A DNA stretch of 64,000 nucleotides from Rhynchonema sp. JSB1_4 (taxonomy: Eukaryota > Nematoda > Chromadorea > Monhysterida > Xyalidae). Position numbers and translations under genes: made by a program. Where the stretch lies: NCBI GenBank assembly GCA_030248065.1, contig JASAMV010002753.1, positions 1-64,000 on the forward strand. Reading direction: 5' to 3'. The notes beneath the pieces were generated by a model. It was not told the origin of the DNA. It made no database searches and was given only the letters and a program-made list of their open reading frames with translations. Below, in pieces: positions 24,501 to 36,499 of the stretch (position 1 is the first letter of the stretch; every line of letters starts with the position of its first letter).

Positions 24501-26087
24501 TTCAGTACACCAAGTACTACGCAGCCAACTTCACGACTGTGCCCTGGTTTGTGTACAAGCAGAATGATGTGGTTTGTTCAGAAAGTTTTCAATGTTTTGT
24601 TGCACTAAAGATGAAGTTTTGGATGCCAATGTGGTTCTTTAGGAATTCGTTATTGAACAAATGATAGTGGAGCTGGGCGCTTGGTACGATCTGGATAGGG
24701 TCAGAAAATTGTCACAAAATCGGCGTGAATTCAGGTCTGAGACTGCATGAAGAATAATTTCTGTTTTTTTTATCTTATTATTCTATACATTTATTTATTC
24801 TGTTCACCACTATATTTTTTATTTTAATTTCACTTCAGTTTCTGGGTGGCCAGCAATCTTCCAGTGGATGACAGAACCAAGATCGGCCTGCTCGAAATTA
24901 ACTGTGATCTGAAACGGCTCACATCGGAACTGACACTGCTCAAAGGGGTTGGTTTCATGTCCATTTTATCAGTTGTGCACCACGGCTGTCTCTGAACCAT
25001 TCGTGTTTACATGCATTTCTGTTCACTTATGTTTCAGCGCTGAATGACCAGACGTTGAGAGTTTTCTAAATTGTTCCCTGCTGCTCCCCCTCCCGATAAA
25101 GCTAAGGTAATTCAAAAAATTCTAATACTGTTTCCAGTGCGACATGTTGCGCTGCAAGGAGTGCAGTGAAACATTAGCTGAACGAAGGGCAATCTTCTCG
25201 ATGTCAGTTGACGGGCCGATGGCTGCCTATGTCAACACTGGTTACAATCTTCAGGATTTTTTGAGAAATATGTGTTTTATCAAATAAAGATTGAATCAAA
25301 ATGTTTGACAAAATAACAGGTGGCTACGTGCACGAAATGATCACTTTGTTGGAGGCCAAAGGTATCAGTCTGGTTGGTCGGGCCACGGCTGAAAACAGTT
25401 GGTTCCCTGGGTGAGCGAGTTTTTTATTTTGCGCAGTTTTGTGCGACATCTGGATTTTTATTCCATCCCTTTTGTATTTTTTGGTTTTTCATTTTTCTGT
25501 CGTTTTGAACAGAAGGAAGGATTCCGATTGTTTTGCTCGATTTTTCAGTTGGTTGCATGCCGGTCTTGAAACATTTTTGACCAAACGTAATGTAAGAAGC
25601 TGAAAATGAACATTTTTTTGTTATAAATCACCAGTATGTTCAGATACGCGTGGACAATTGCTGAGTGCGCAACATGCAGACATCATTTGGGCTGGAAATT
25701 CACGGCAGAAAAGAAAAATCTCAAACCACACAAATTCTGGGGTATCACGCGATCGGCAATTGTACCGGGAATGAGGGTGCGTGCGAAACATCAAATGTGT
25801 TGGGCCTGCAATTGTGTTACACTTCTGAACATAATTTCTAAAAAATGACATTATGTACTTCAATGTCCAGGGTTCGGCCAACGAACCAGAAGCTATGGCA
25901 CAGGTTGTTGACACTGATAACCAGCATGAGATGCAAGTTGATGTGAGTCGAACGAAATTTATCTCTGAATTTTCTTGCTACCCTGGAAAATGGAGTGCAC
26001 AAATTATTTCCTTTTCTTCAGGCTCTGCTGCTCGCCCGTCTGCGGGCGGCCACAAACAGAATTCTGCAAGAAGATAGTGACATTTGA
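21568..26087 (+). CDS. CRBN: Cereblon copy B (598 aa, 16 exons, apparently intact)
   Basis: Exons: 21568-21655, 21792-22015, 22266-22368, 22684-22826, 23069-23155, 23221-23342, 23458-23580, 24261-24435, 24506-24571, 24643-24734, 24839-24947, 25138-25240, 25320-25410, 25644-25776, 25871-25942, 26022-26087; all phases join into one frame. Order of parts: an acidic, Ser/Glu-rich N-terminus much longer than in mammals; a Lon-like domain ([22 protein letters not shown]); the helical linker ([22 protein letters not shown]); then the CULT domain with zinc ligands CKEC and CATC and the tri-Trp cage (ENSWFPGYAW, HHLGWKF). The family recruits substrates to DDB1-CUL4. Relative to human, the pocket has Asn at the position of His378 and Ile at that of Val388. 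The mammalian protein is 442 aa. Confidence 0.93.
23750..24207. mobile_element. hAT-like MITE with CCCGACA cassettes (intron of cereblon copy B)
   Basis: Starts TAGGGTTAGAG, ends CTCCAACCCTA, with an exact 8-bp duplication CTCGTGAT at 23742-23749 and 24208-24215. Copy A has the single, uninterrupted CTCGTGAT at 18837-18844, so the insertion post-dates the duplication or was absent from unit 1. Its two ends are filled with variants of CCCGACACCCGACA. A related fragment is at about 61850-62058. Confidence 0.9.
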
Positions 26088-26140
26088 CTTGACTTGTTGG
26101 ATGTTCAAATGTAATGAATGAGTTCAACGTTCAGCAGTGA

Positions 26141-27136
26141 AGAAAAAGTAAATTGTTTTCGTGGAACAACTGCAAAGTTTTCTATTGATATCAGCTGCGT
26201 AATACATTTACTTTTTCCATATGAGGTTTATTATTTTTCAACGAGTCACATTATTTTCGTCGGGTATATTTTTTCTGCACTTGCGTGTACATATTTGTGT
26301 TTTGCACAGTCATTTTCGCTCCAGTAAGATGCTTTTTCGTGATGTGAAGAGCGGCCTGCAGCATGTACAGAGACGAAAGAGAATAATAAATTTATTGGAT
26401 GAATTCCAGAAGTGTTGCCACAAAAATGCTGTGAGGTATTTCAAGTCTGGGTCAAGTTCATTAAAACATGAAATTATGCCGCAACCAATAGGAAACATGG
26501 TTCTTGGTTCCTTTAATTCAAAAATCGTTCTTCGCTCATTGTCCCCGTTTTCTATCGTGCAGGTCATATGAAACGTCATACAACTAGGCCGATTTTCAAG
26601 TTGTATCTTTCAACAACAACGGTGATCGGGCTCTGGGTCGGCCTAATCCAGTTAAAGGACTACTACTTCGATACGGGTTGATAAGTGGATTGATTGGCTG
26701 ATGTTTCACACTGCTTTGTGTTGATGAATCTTGACGGATCCAGATTTCTTCCGATGGAGTCTTGGGCTGGAAATATTGAATTTACGACTGTTGTACCAAA
26801 CAGGGATTCACATCTTGATCGTCAGTGCGAGATCACACCGAATCTGTCTTGGTCAGGTTACCTGTTTGAGTTGAGGATATTTCGGAGTTTACTGACGTGA
26901 CAGTTGATTTTGATCAATATGAAAGTTGCTCTCAGACAGCTGGTGAACAACGTTGGAAATCCGGACTCTCATACGGAGAGCCATATGATGACCAAGCAAG
27001 TCAGATCCGATCTGATCGCAAAGGTTTTGACTGATCAATAAATCGTGAAACATCAATATCCCTGTGCTTACAATCATACTGACGTGATTGTGGTCGGGTA
27101 TGTGCTCAATGATCAGTCTTTGATCGGGACATGCGT
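26141..27136. other. Intergenic stretch without a supported gene
   Basis: Short frames occur on both strands, but none has convincing splice junctions or recognisable sequence. Two copies of the over-represented GATGTTTCA motif are present (26701 and, inverted, 27047). Confidence 0.5.
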
Positions 27137-28336
27137 TCATGTTAGCGAACACCAGTGAATCCAGGGGACTGATCGCTCGGGGCAGCTGACGCATCGGTGG
27201 GGGACCCGGCGTGCTGAAAGTACTCTGACAATACTTTGAGAGAAACTTTTCGAACGCGATGCCTGATCCGCAAAGCGCACGCAACTGGCGCAGCCAACTG
27301 ACGTTTGTAGCATTTCGCAAATCACTTACTGTGTTACTTCTGTGTTGAGTGGCTGGCAGTCACGTGACCGCTACAGCTAATACGCGCATAATGCGCTTTA
27401 CGGATCAGGCAACGCACCTGACAAGTTTCTCCCAAGAGCAGCAGCTATTTTTTTTGAGAAACTGCAGTGATGGCCGATCCGCTGAGTTGTGCACGTGATG
27501 TGTTTCAGCACTTGTTATATTCCCAGAGTGCCACCTGTGAAACATCACCATTCTGATGTACTGGTGTGTCCGAGCGAAACATCAGCCAGCTAGCCCGGCT
27601 GCACAAAGGTTGAATAGAAGCCCTTGATAAGACAAAAGATTGGTTAGCCGCAGCAGGGGACGGTATTTTCACAGCAGGTGTGCCACCCCAATAGGACGAG
27701 AAAGTGAGCATTGTTCCATTTTTAAAAAATAGTCCCACCTTTGCACAGTTCTGTACACTCCCGCTCCACTAGTGGTCATCACGATTTGCTGGGCGTGCGT
27801 TTGTAATGTATGCTCGACATTACAAGTTTCGGCCACTGCAATGGGGTACTGTTGGCAGATGTTTCACTGGGTCTTTTTCTGGTCGTCACTGGAGCCCAGA
27901 CGGGACAGCGCGTTTAGTTTGGTGGTTCATGCTGCGGCCAGATCTGATCGTACCGTCTTATGGTATCGCCATACCAATCACCAAGATCGTGCCAAAAAAA
28001 ATATAATGCGCAAGGTAGACGCAATGTCTCACGCGAGCAGCTCGCAGGTGTTTTGTTTGGTGGTCAATTGGCCATGCGCGGATCTTCTGGCCATGGCCAC
28101 CATCTTTTGCATCAGCCGTCTGTGAAAACAGCTTGTCACCACTGTCATACAAAAACAGCTGCATACATAACTCATACAGTTTCCCACCCGCACCAACCGG
28201 AGTTGAACATGAGTTCCCGTTTCTTCCTTAATCGTTTCTGCCGTTTCAGCACAAACTTTGCCGTGATGCCGATCAGAATGGCCAGCGTGAAGAAGAAGAT
28301 GCCCAACACCAGTGGGTACTCAAGAGTGGACGACAT
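27137..28336 (-). CDS. Possible small single-pass membrane protein (two tentative exons)
   Basis: ATG at 28336 (minus) opens a 46-codon exon (28336-28198) with a clear hydrophobic segment, YPLVLGIFFFTLAILIGI, followed by a strongly basic stretch (KRQKRLRKKREL), the pattern of a short membrane-anchored protein with a positive cytosolic side. It ends in a GTTGGT donor of the style common in this window. A phase-compatible exon (27297-27137, after an ACGTCAG acceptor) runs to a stop and adds Cys/Ser/Arg-rich sequence. That join is tentative. Without splicing the first exon would stop after about 54 codons. No family recognised. Confidence 0.35.
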
Positions 28337-28339
28337 TAT

Positions 28340-31300
28340 TATTATTGGATCAGGCGGGACTGTTTACCTGCTGAGGTACGCAAAATCGGGGAATTCCGGA
28401 TACCGCCCCGGACATTCCGTTTTGCCAGCAATGATCAATCCTTGATATATCTTTCAAAGACACCTATACCAGCAGGAATTGGCACAGTGTACTACTGTAT
28501 GTAAAAGTGAAGCAGATGATTTATACAGCGTGTCCATTACTGTTTACACACAACTTTATTGTCCTCTTATGATGCTGAACAACGAAAAGATTTTGCCGGA
28601 CCACCGGAATCAGAAACCATCTCACCCTATTGAGTATGACCTATTTCGCGGTAGGGTAATTTTCTTCGAAAAGCTTTCCCGGAATTCTCCGATATACTGC
28701 GTACCTCCTGGGCTCCTGGCACACGGACAAATTGTTTGCCAGGCCGAAAATAACCACCGCATCAAAAAACCTCTACCAGAGGCAATGGGCTGGCTCACCG
28801 CTGACACGCATGCATCTAAATTGATGTTTTCACCCGGGCCGGCCCGGCGAGCTTTGTGTTTTGATATATAGCGGCGCGCGAAACAATGACATCAAACACA
28901 AACAGGCAGACACTCCAAACCCAAAGTTCACACTTGTCTAACTTTATTTGACCAGGGCTGTGCCTGGGGACTATGGGCTAAGGCTTTTATGCAAGTTAAA
29001 CTAAATTAACTTTGGGTGAAATGGTAAGACCACTCACCTGCGTGTGTGCCTGTCGCGGCATAATTGTGTCAATTGTTGGATCTTTTAATTTTAGCCGGTC
29101 ATAAAATTTGAAATCACTGTGCGATGTGCTTTGGGCTCTGAAATTGAAGGTATACACAAAAAAAGGAGCTCAAAAATCGGTTTTTTAACTGCACAATTTT
29201 TTATCCTTCCTGAAAAAACGCTTTGTTCCTTGCTACGTTTCAAGCGTTCTGGTTTGACTTGGGCTACGCGCATGCACTATGCAGCTCCGCTCAGCTTTAT
29301 CAGTGGACATCTTTGTATTACACAGAGCCCGGCGCCTGATAAATTAATGAAATGTCACTCAAAGCTGCTGGGGTCCGAATCTGCGCCCACTCCAAACCCG
29401 AAGAAGACCGATTGCTTCCAACGTACGATTTTTGAGACTTGATGTACTCGGAAAGACGACTGCGCCCTTTTTGGCGAAATTGTCGGCAAGTATAAAGATC
29501 CGCCTCTTTTCCACAAAATAAATGAACAGTGGTTCCGATAAAACGACTGGTAACATGAGACAGGTACATACACGAACTGCAGATTGTATGTTGGTGCCAA
29601 GAAAAATTACTTTTTCAAAAAAAAACAAAAAACCATGCACTAACGTTGAGGACAACAAAGCGGTTTGAATAAATATGCAGGGTTCCCTTTGTGAATACAT
29701 AAAAGAGAAAATGTGGCTCTGGACCTTGTCACGGTGCGTGGAACCATCCGCTCTCAATCCAAAACTGACTGATTGGTACTCAGGTGCCAGATGTCATGAC
29801 AAAAAATATAATCAGAACCTGTCACAGGCAAATGAGAATGGGGTCACAATGCAATGCGCGAAAATAATGTTCACTACAGATATTATTAGCCGAAAGCTTT
29901 CGGTGTTGTTTTTGGATGATGATAACCAGCATTGAAATTCACCATCGAGAAAACAAAAACAAGTCTGCCGAAATCTCAACTCAGAACCAAAATGCATATG
30001 GCCAGAAAGGGTTTTCGCAAATGCACAGCCTTTTTTGTTTAGTTCAGTATGGTTACATGAGCACAATACTGTCTGCACCCAACAACATTGGCGAGCAAAA
30101 TTGTTCGGTCACAAAAACAGGGACTCAAACTCTAATCACACTTGAGCCGTCGCGCTTACGCCGCAGTCATTGAGAGGCGACACATGCGCCGAGCTTTATT
30201 TCGTGTATGTCGCTTGCTTTCTGGACACTTTCAGAAAGAAACAAACACGGTAGCAAACACTTTGGTCACTTCGATGGGTCCGAGTTTGCAAACTCCATCA
30301 GAAACGTTCTGCGAAATGTATGGATTATCAATGTGCTTTGCACACCAGCTTCAACCTGTTTTCGCAGACGGGCGGTGCACCAGGTCATCGTCAGTGTGTT
30401 GTTTGCCAAATGGCCATGTGCCCTCAAAATTCACGCGGGCTGCTTGTGCAATTGCACAAAATCTTTTGGTGTATCCGGGTGTCATTCTGCTTGCACCTTT
30501 TCGGCAACTTATAGGGTAGCGGCACGTGAGTCCGGCAACTTTTTTCCGTTTGTTTTGTGGTTTGCGTGTGTGCGGCAATTTTATAATATGAGAGATGTGG
30601 GCATGCGGCTTGAGTCAGCTGGTGCTTTGATTCCCCACAGGGGGGCCGCAAATGATATGGCTGGGTGCTGAAACAAAAAAAACACTCCATGGAATGGGGC
30701 GGTGCGCATCAAAAGGTCCACAGTGCAGTGGCGGACCCAGCATTTTGACAAGGGTGGCAAATCTAAAACGTCATTTTTATCAAGTGCTTGTCCCATTTTC
30801 GAAAGTAATCTTTATCCAGTGCTTTGTTAGAAACATTGGTGTTTTTAGCTCAATTGCAACATATAGGACCATGAGCGCTGTCACCAAATTTTATTTGAAA
30901 TGGGTGTTTTCATTCCTTGGTGTTGGACTTCTGAAGTGCGAACATGCTACGACTTCGGATTCCTTTTTGCTTCTTCCTTCATCGTCAGTGGGCATGCACC
31001 AGATGGCCACGTGACCAGCAGGTTTCAAGCTCGCATGAAATAGGACTGCTTGTCAAAATGGTACTCAACTAAAGTCTCCAACGAAACCATCGACCCTTGA
31101 CATCTGCGGAAGTTGTTCAAGACATCCTAGGCACAAACACTCTCTCTGGTTTGCACCGTCGTGGTTTGAAAGAGTACTACGGAAATGCTTGGTTGAATGC
31201 TAAATGACCGTGGCACAACTGGTCCAGAGCATGCTTGAAGGACTACTGACTACTACGGTATCAGACTGATTTTTTTCTTTCAACGCGAATGGAAACAAAA

Positions 31301-32520
31301 ACAGGGAAACCAGTCTATGAAAATATAAACACGAAATAGAAAGAACCGTTTTCAGCAGCGGTCGGAAATAAACCCGCACATTTCTTCCGCAAGATCACTT
31401 GTTTATTGCACTCCTCTTGTGGGCCATTATTTCGGACCAAAATATTGGCTGGGCACAAAAATGCAAAAGTCATGACCCGTCAACCCATCAATCACGTTTT
31501 GGGCACGTTTTTTGGATTGGAATCTCGCGCCACCAAAAAAAATGGCCAGAAAATCGTCGGTCTCCGAGGGACAATAACGGTGTGCGCCAAACGTCAAGCC
31601 TGTTTATGTATATGGGCTAAGTCCCTCATGAATCACGAACCATATGACCATGCGTGATCGTATACTTTTCTGTGATCATATGGCCGCTGTGAATATCTAT
31701 ATTTTTGAATGGTGCAGTGCGTTTTAATGTTTCATGTGTGATGGGTATGTAACGGGTACATTATTGATTGACCTGTTGAGTGCGAATGTCAAGTCCTAAT
31801 GTACTGTAGGTACTGTATGTATGTATGTATCTGCATTGATTGGCCAGCGCATACACAGTTACGCCTCGAGCAGCATGACAGTTTGATCATGATTCGTAGT
31901 TCAAAATGATGAACCACTTGTAACAAGTTGAACCTTTCGAGAGGCGCTCCTTGACCTAGCGACCAACTGCTGGTCAGGTATAGCTACCGTAACTGAAATC
32001 TGTTGTGACTGAGACGCCGGACACACAGCAGTATAAGTTGGTCCCGTCACTTGTATCATGAATCTTTTGTACGTGTGTCTCATGTACTGTAAGTCTAACC
32101 TCACAGTCACAAGTCGAGATTGGAAACCGCAGCGGTCCGAAACTAAATTATATGAAAGAGCAGCATGGAAACAAATGAAGCGTGAATGACACTAACAATG
32201 CTGGAGGTGCCATACCAATACATGCATATACACCTAATAAACATAGGATACGTACGTGCATACCGACGTTTTCCATGTAAAGCCCCCAGGGCTCTATCTG
32301 TGAAGAAAGCCTTTGCTTCTTTTGGTTGATTTTTGGATTTCTTGTAACGCAAACTGAGCAGCCCGGGGGCTCTATTTTGAAACGATCAGAACGAAACGCT
32401 TTATACTGAAATCTCCGGTTCCGCTGTAGCAGTGCTCTAGTTGATCAAATTTCCCAGCGTGAATACACGGAGACACAACAAGGAAAGGAAAATTATCTCT
32501 TTGCTAATTGCATTTCCCGT
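28340..32520. other. Gene-poor stretch
   Basis: Open frames up to 161 codons exist but lack coding signature, plausible neighbouring exons or recognisable motifs. A short TATGTATGTATGTAT run lies near 31815. I see no transposon ends or RNA gene here. Confidence 0.5.
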
Positions 32521-32529
32521 CTTATAGTG

Positions 32530-32663
32530 CGACGTGAAGCGCGTTGATACGGTATACGGACAACGTCGGAGTCATTTTGCGTCTGGGTCGGATTCGGAAG
32601 TGACCGCCGATGATTTTGTATTTGGTACACCTGCGATTTTTGTTCATAAAACCTCCCAGGCAT
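32530..32663 (+). CDS. Possible coding exon of an unrecognised gene
   Basis: After a CTTATAG acceptor an open frame encodes charged sequence (VDTVYGQRRSHFASGSDSEV). A second short candidate exon follows at about 32731-32770 (VHPSGGGSNENSG, flanked by TCAG and GTCAGT). The two are not linked by a demonstrated phase match, and nothing about the product is recognisable. Confidence 0.2.
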
Positions 32664-33189
32664 GCGTTTTTTTTCGGTTTATATACCGCGCTCAAAGATT
32701 TTTTGCCAAGCTTCTCAAGTATATGCCAAATCAGGTCCATCCGTCTGGGGGAGGCTCAAATGAAAACTCCGGTCAGTGTATAATATACCGTATCTTTATT
32801 GAGCAGTGTATCTTGCAATCAGGACTTGTAGGTCTTGATCTCCACCCACCCACAGTCAGGTTTCTCGGATGGCGCTAAGGGCCTTTAGTCGCTAACGTCG
32901 CTGAAGGTAATCCAAAGCTCTTGATCAACTGTGCCATGCGTGGTATAGATAACGTCCGAGTGTTGTGTGGTATGACTCACACTTTTTCTTATTCTTTCTC
33001 ATGTATATTTGTACGGTGTGCCACCAATGTTCTACACATGCGCAGCCTCCAGGCTCGATTCGGCAAAATGGAGGTGGGGGAAATCGACCTTGATATATTT
33101 TCCTTTCCAACATTTCGGGGGCTGAGAAAGGAAACCTTCGACAGATGTAATTCAAACGATTGAGCAACGTGACCTTATCTGATTTCATT

Positions 33190-35107
33190 CCAATGACCGA
33201 GCAAAATACAGTGTATCAGGCACGTGACTGATTGTGACAGGCATTCGTAGGCATTGTACCTGCATTCTGCTTTTTTCTTTGTTTTTTTGCAAATTACAGT
33301 TCGATTACTGTATACTGTTTACCATTACATCGCATTATGTATGCCCGAAGTCCAGCTCCGTTTCGGCGCATTATGCCTGGTACCATAACCGTGTCTTTGC
33401 TGCACATACGAAAATTAAATATTCAACTCGAAATTAAATAGTCAGGTTCGTTTACAAACAATCTCAGAAACTCAGATTGCGGCAGAATGACTCAGAAGTG
33501 TCTGAATGTGATAACGACCACAAAGGGCTTCGACACGGCGTTGGCGGCTTTGCTTATATCTCAGATTTCTTTGGCTGCAAAAGCCATTTGAGTTCTGTTT
33601 ATTATGTTTATTAGTCGCATATTAGATCAACTTTAATACGAAAAGTAGGCATGTTACGGTAGCTGCTCCCCCGTCATCCTGTGCATAGGAGAAATGTTAT
33701 GTTTTACCTTTCTACAATTTACATGGTATTCAATTACTTGGTGGTCAAGTCCTGCACGGCAACACAAACTGTTGGGCCTGGGCCTGACATGCAGGCCTGC
33801 TCTTCGGATCAGATCGGCTGGTCTGCGGAATGATATGCGAATTCTGGAACCAAACTTCCGTAATCGGGCCCGCGTGAATCCGGAACCCGGAAGGATCTCA
33901 CACACAAAAAAATACAAGTGTCAGACGTGTTGGGTGTCTGTCATCTGAATAGCAATTCAGATATTTTTATGTCGAATCACAGTTGACAGACGACGCAATT
34001 ATCGTGAGGTGGTGGCGGTAGTGTCGAAGAGACATCAAATATTTGTCGAATCAATATTTGGTATACCATAATACCTACTGCATGCCAGGTTCAATAGCAT
34101 CCCGATCTTACGATACACGCCGAGTGACGTTGAAACCACTCGGAAATAATGAACTTCGCTTGTTTTCTTAGTCCTTTTGATCAGGAAGCCACAAGTTCAC
34201 ATTTGACGTCATACCCTCGGCGATTTGACGTCATACCCCATTCGGCGATTTTCCAAAATAAAATAACACTAAGTTGGAATGAACCTTCGTGACACGACGA
34301 CAGAAAGAGATAGAGAGCGAGCCATTCACAGCTGTGTCAACCAATCCCCAATAACAAGCACCAGCTTTCCAAAAAACGGACAATAGCCAACTTAATGTTA
34401 CAATGTCCCCTATTAGAATACTAGACCATTGACATTATTTGTTCTGTATGCAAATATAATAGAGACTTTCGTCTATTCACACTTATTTTCTCATATCCTG
34501 GATTTTCTTCCGCTTCGCCTTCCTGTGATTATTCTTGAAGTTCTAATTTTCACTGATTATTTCTGATACGAAAATCTCAGATTACGAGTGGAGACCCTCA
34601 CTTCATTTCAGTTCTGGACTAAGTACTAGTTTATGTGGGTATTACTATCCGCTTGATCCGATCCAAACGCAAATTCTTGATTGATTGCCACGATTTGCGT
34701 CGCCGTTATATATAGGTTATACATTTTATCTGTGTATACGGTGTGCGTATGAATTGACTGCCAGGGGCAGGGGCACTTTAATCTTATCGTGTATAGCTGT
34801 TGTTAATCAGCAGTTGAGTTCATGAAAGCTCACTCATGACATTTACATGATGCGTTCTGAACGTTTAAGGGTGGAGTTCCACTAAGATTCAATTTGGCCT
34901 CCAAATGTAGCGGATGTGACTTACATCTTGTGGTATGGCACCCGATTCCTGCGCCAAAAATTCATGGTCAGGAAACGAGAAAACGCAATTTTTTATCTTC
35001 AAATTTTCCGCAAAATGTGTTTGCTTAGCATCTGAAAGAAAGAAGAAATACAGCATTTTGGCATGGTTTGGAGTTTTTGAAATTGGTAACTTTTGGACTT
35101 GACATGA
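33190..35107. other. Intergenic stretch without recognised features
   Basis: AT-rich sequence with short chance frames only. Two adjacent TTGACGTCATACCC units occur near 34203-34237. Confidence 0.45.
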
Positions 35108-35137
35108 TAGAAAGATCCGGTTAATGCCGGACTTCCG

Positions 35138-35275
35138 ACTCGGAAAATGCCGATAAAAGCCTAACGCCCATAAACGCCGCATACATGCCCATAAACGCGC
35201 ATAAGATGCCGATAAACGACTACGCCAATAATCGCCAAACGCAGATAAACGACTAGCACCCATAAACGTCTAAAT
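35138..35275 (+). repeat. Degenerate array of ATAAACG units
   Basis: About eight irregularly spaced variants of GCCSATAAACGC (for example GCCCATAAACGCC, GCCGATAAACGAC, GCAGATAAACGAC). A related array in inverted orientation lies at 35728-35840. Confidence 0.55.
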
Positions 35276-35373
35276 ACGCATGATCAGTGGACCTATTCTT
35301 AATTTTTTGAATGGTTTTTAGTTCTTGAAAAAGTTCGGTGGCAGGAGGCAGGATACTGCAGTCCAACTCGCCC

Positions 35374-35480
35374 CAACAGTTGGGTTTGGGCTTGGGTTTA
35401 GGCTAGGCCTTCTGTTAGGCTCAGGGTTGGGCTTAATGGTTGGCTTAGACTTAGGCTGCCACTTAAGCCTGACTTCAGCC
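35374..35480 (+). repeat. Telomere-like degenerate TTRGGC repeat
   Basis: Irregular succession of GGGCTTGGG, TTTAGGC, TTAGGC, TTGGGC and TTAGAC hexamers. It resembles a decayed interstitial telomeric or minisatellite tract rather than an intact telomere repeat. Confidence 0.4.
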
Positions 35481-35727
35481 GAGATAGTGGCCACATGGGC
35501 TACAATACTTTTTGAGACCAACTTGTGTGTATGTGAGTGGGGTTACCCCTTCAATCAAGACAACAAAACATTACTCTCCCAATATTGGAAAATTATGAAG
35601 AACGATCGGTTAATTAACCAGTTAATAAGATCGGATGGTCAAGGCATTATGGGTCACCTGTAAATGTAGTTTCAAGTTTTCAGATTGAAATTAGAAGGTA
35701 CAGTATGTAGATGATTGGCAGACGTTT

Positions 35728-35840
35728 ATTCGCCCCAGACTTTTATTCGCCCTGGACTTTTATAATCATACGATGTTTATTCGCGCATTTCATGCACCTT
35801 TTATTCGCACACAGACGTTTATTCGCACGGGTGTATACAG
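35728..35840 (+). repeat. Array of TTTATTCGC units
   Basis: Five copies of TTTATTCGC at irregular spacing. The reverse complement (GCGAATAAA) resembles the units at 35138-35275, so the two arrays form a loose inverted pair about 450 bp apart. One more inverted unit lies near 36113. Confidence 0.55.
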
Positions 35841-36499
35841 GTCTGGCGTATCATTATCATAAATCATCGGCGCGTGTTTATTGATGTTTCGTGCATGGGA
35901 CAGTGTCCCACGAGCAATTTGCAGCCGAATAATGATGCCAAGCACGCCACCAGGATTGTTTGTTTGCATACTGTGGCGTATGAGTTTCACAACAAGTGAT
36001 AAAAATAATAGAAGTAGCAGCGCCTGGTCTTACATCCTCAAATGTATGAGTTGCAACACGACTATTATGGGTTGTGGGTTGCAGTGGGTCACAAGCATGC
36101 CAGCGCGAAAGGCGAATAAACGTGCTCTAATAGAAACAGTGCTCTAATAAAAACTTTTTTCAGTTTTTTCAACCCTGGGCTCAGGGCGCCATTGCAGTCT
36201 GGCATTATGAGCCGAAACTGCATCCGCAAATCTAACGCAATGCGTATCGCAAACGTGATACAGTAATTTCCGCCTTTCCACAGTCCGGAGCTCGTTAAAT
36301 TTGGGTGTCAACTTTCCTGTCTTTTGTTTGTGAGTCCGTTCCGTTTGTGTCTGCAGATGTTTTTCCGGAATATGCACGTCCACAATTGCGGTGTCGTGTA
36401 CCCCGCTTCGTCCGAAAACTGAACCGTACATCTAAAGGTCCTGCGGTCGCACTTGTTAGGTCCGTAATAGTTTTAGAGCAAAACAGCTTCTGATTTACG

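Larger units (their letters stand above)
21168..26140 (+). repeat. Tandem duplication unit 2 (cereblon copy B with promoter)
   Basis: Direct repeat of unit 1, joined to it only about 50 bp after the stop codon of copy A. Homology continues about 50 bp past the stop codon of copy B and then ends. Confidence 0.85.

Noticed and set aside
28479..28871. Plus-strand frame of 130 codons
   Set aside because: No recognisable sequence, no splice context and atypical composition; probably chance.
35374..35480. True interstitial telomere repeat
   Set aside because: The hexamers are too irregular and the tract too short to call it telomeric.
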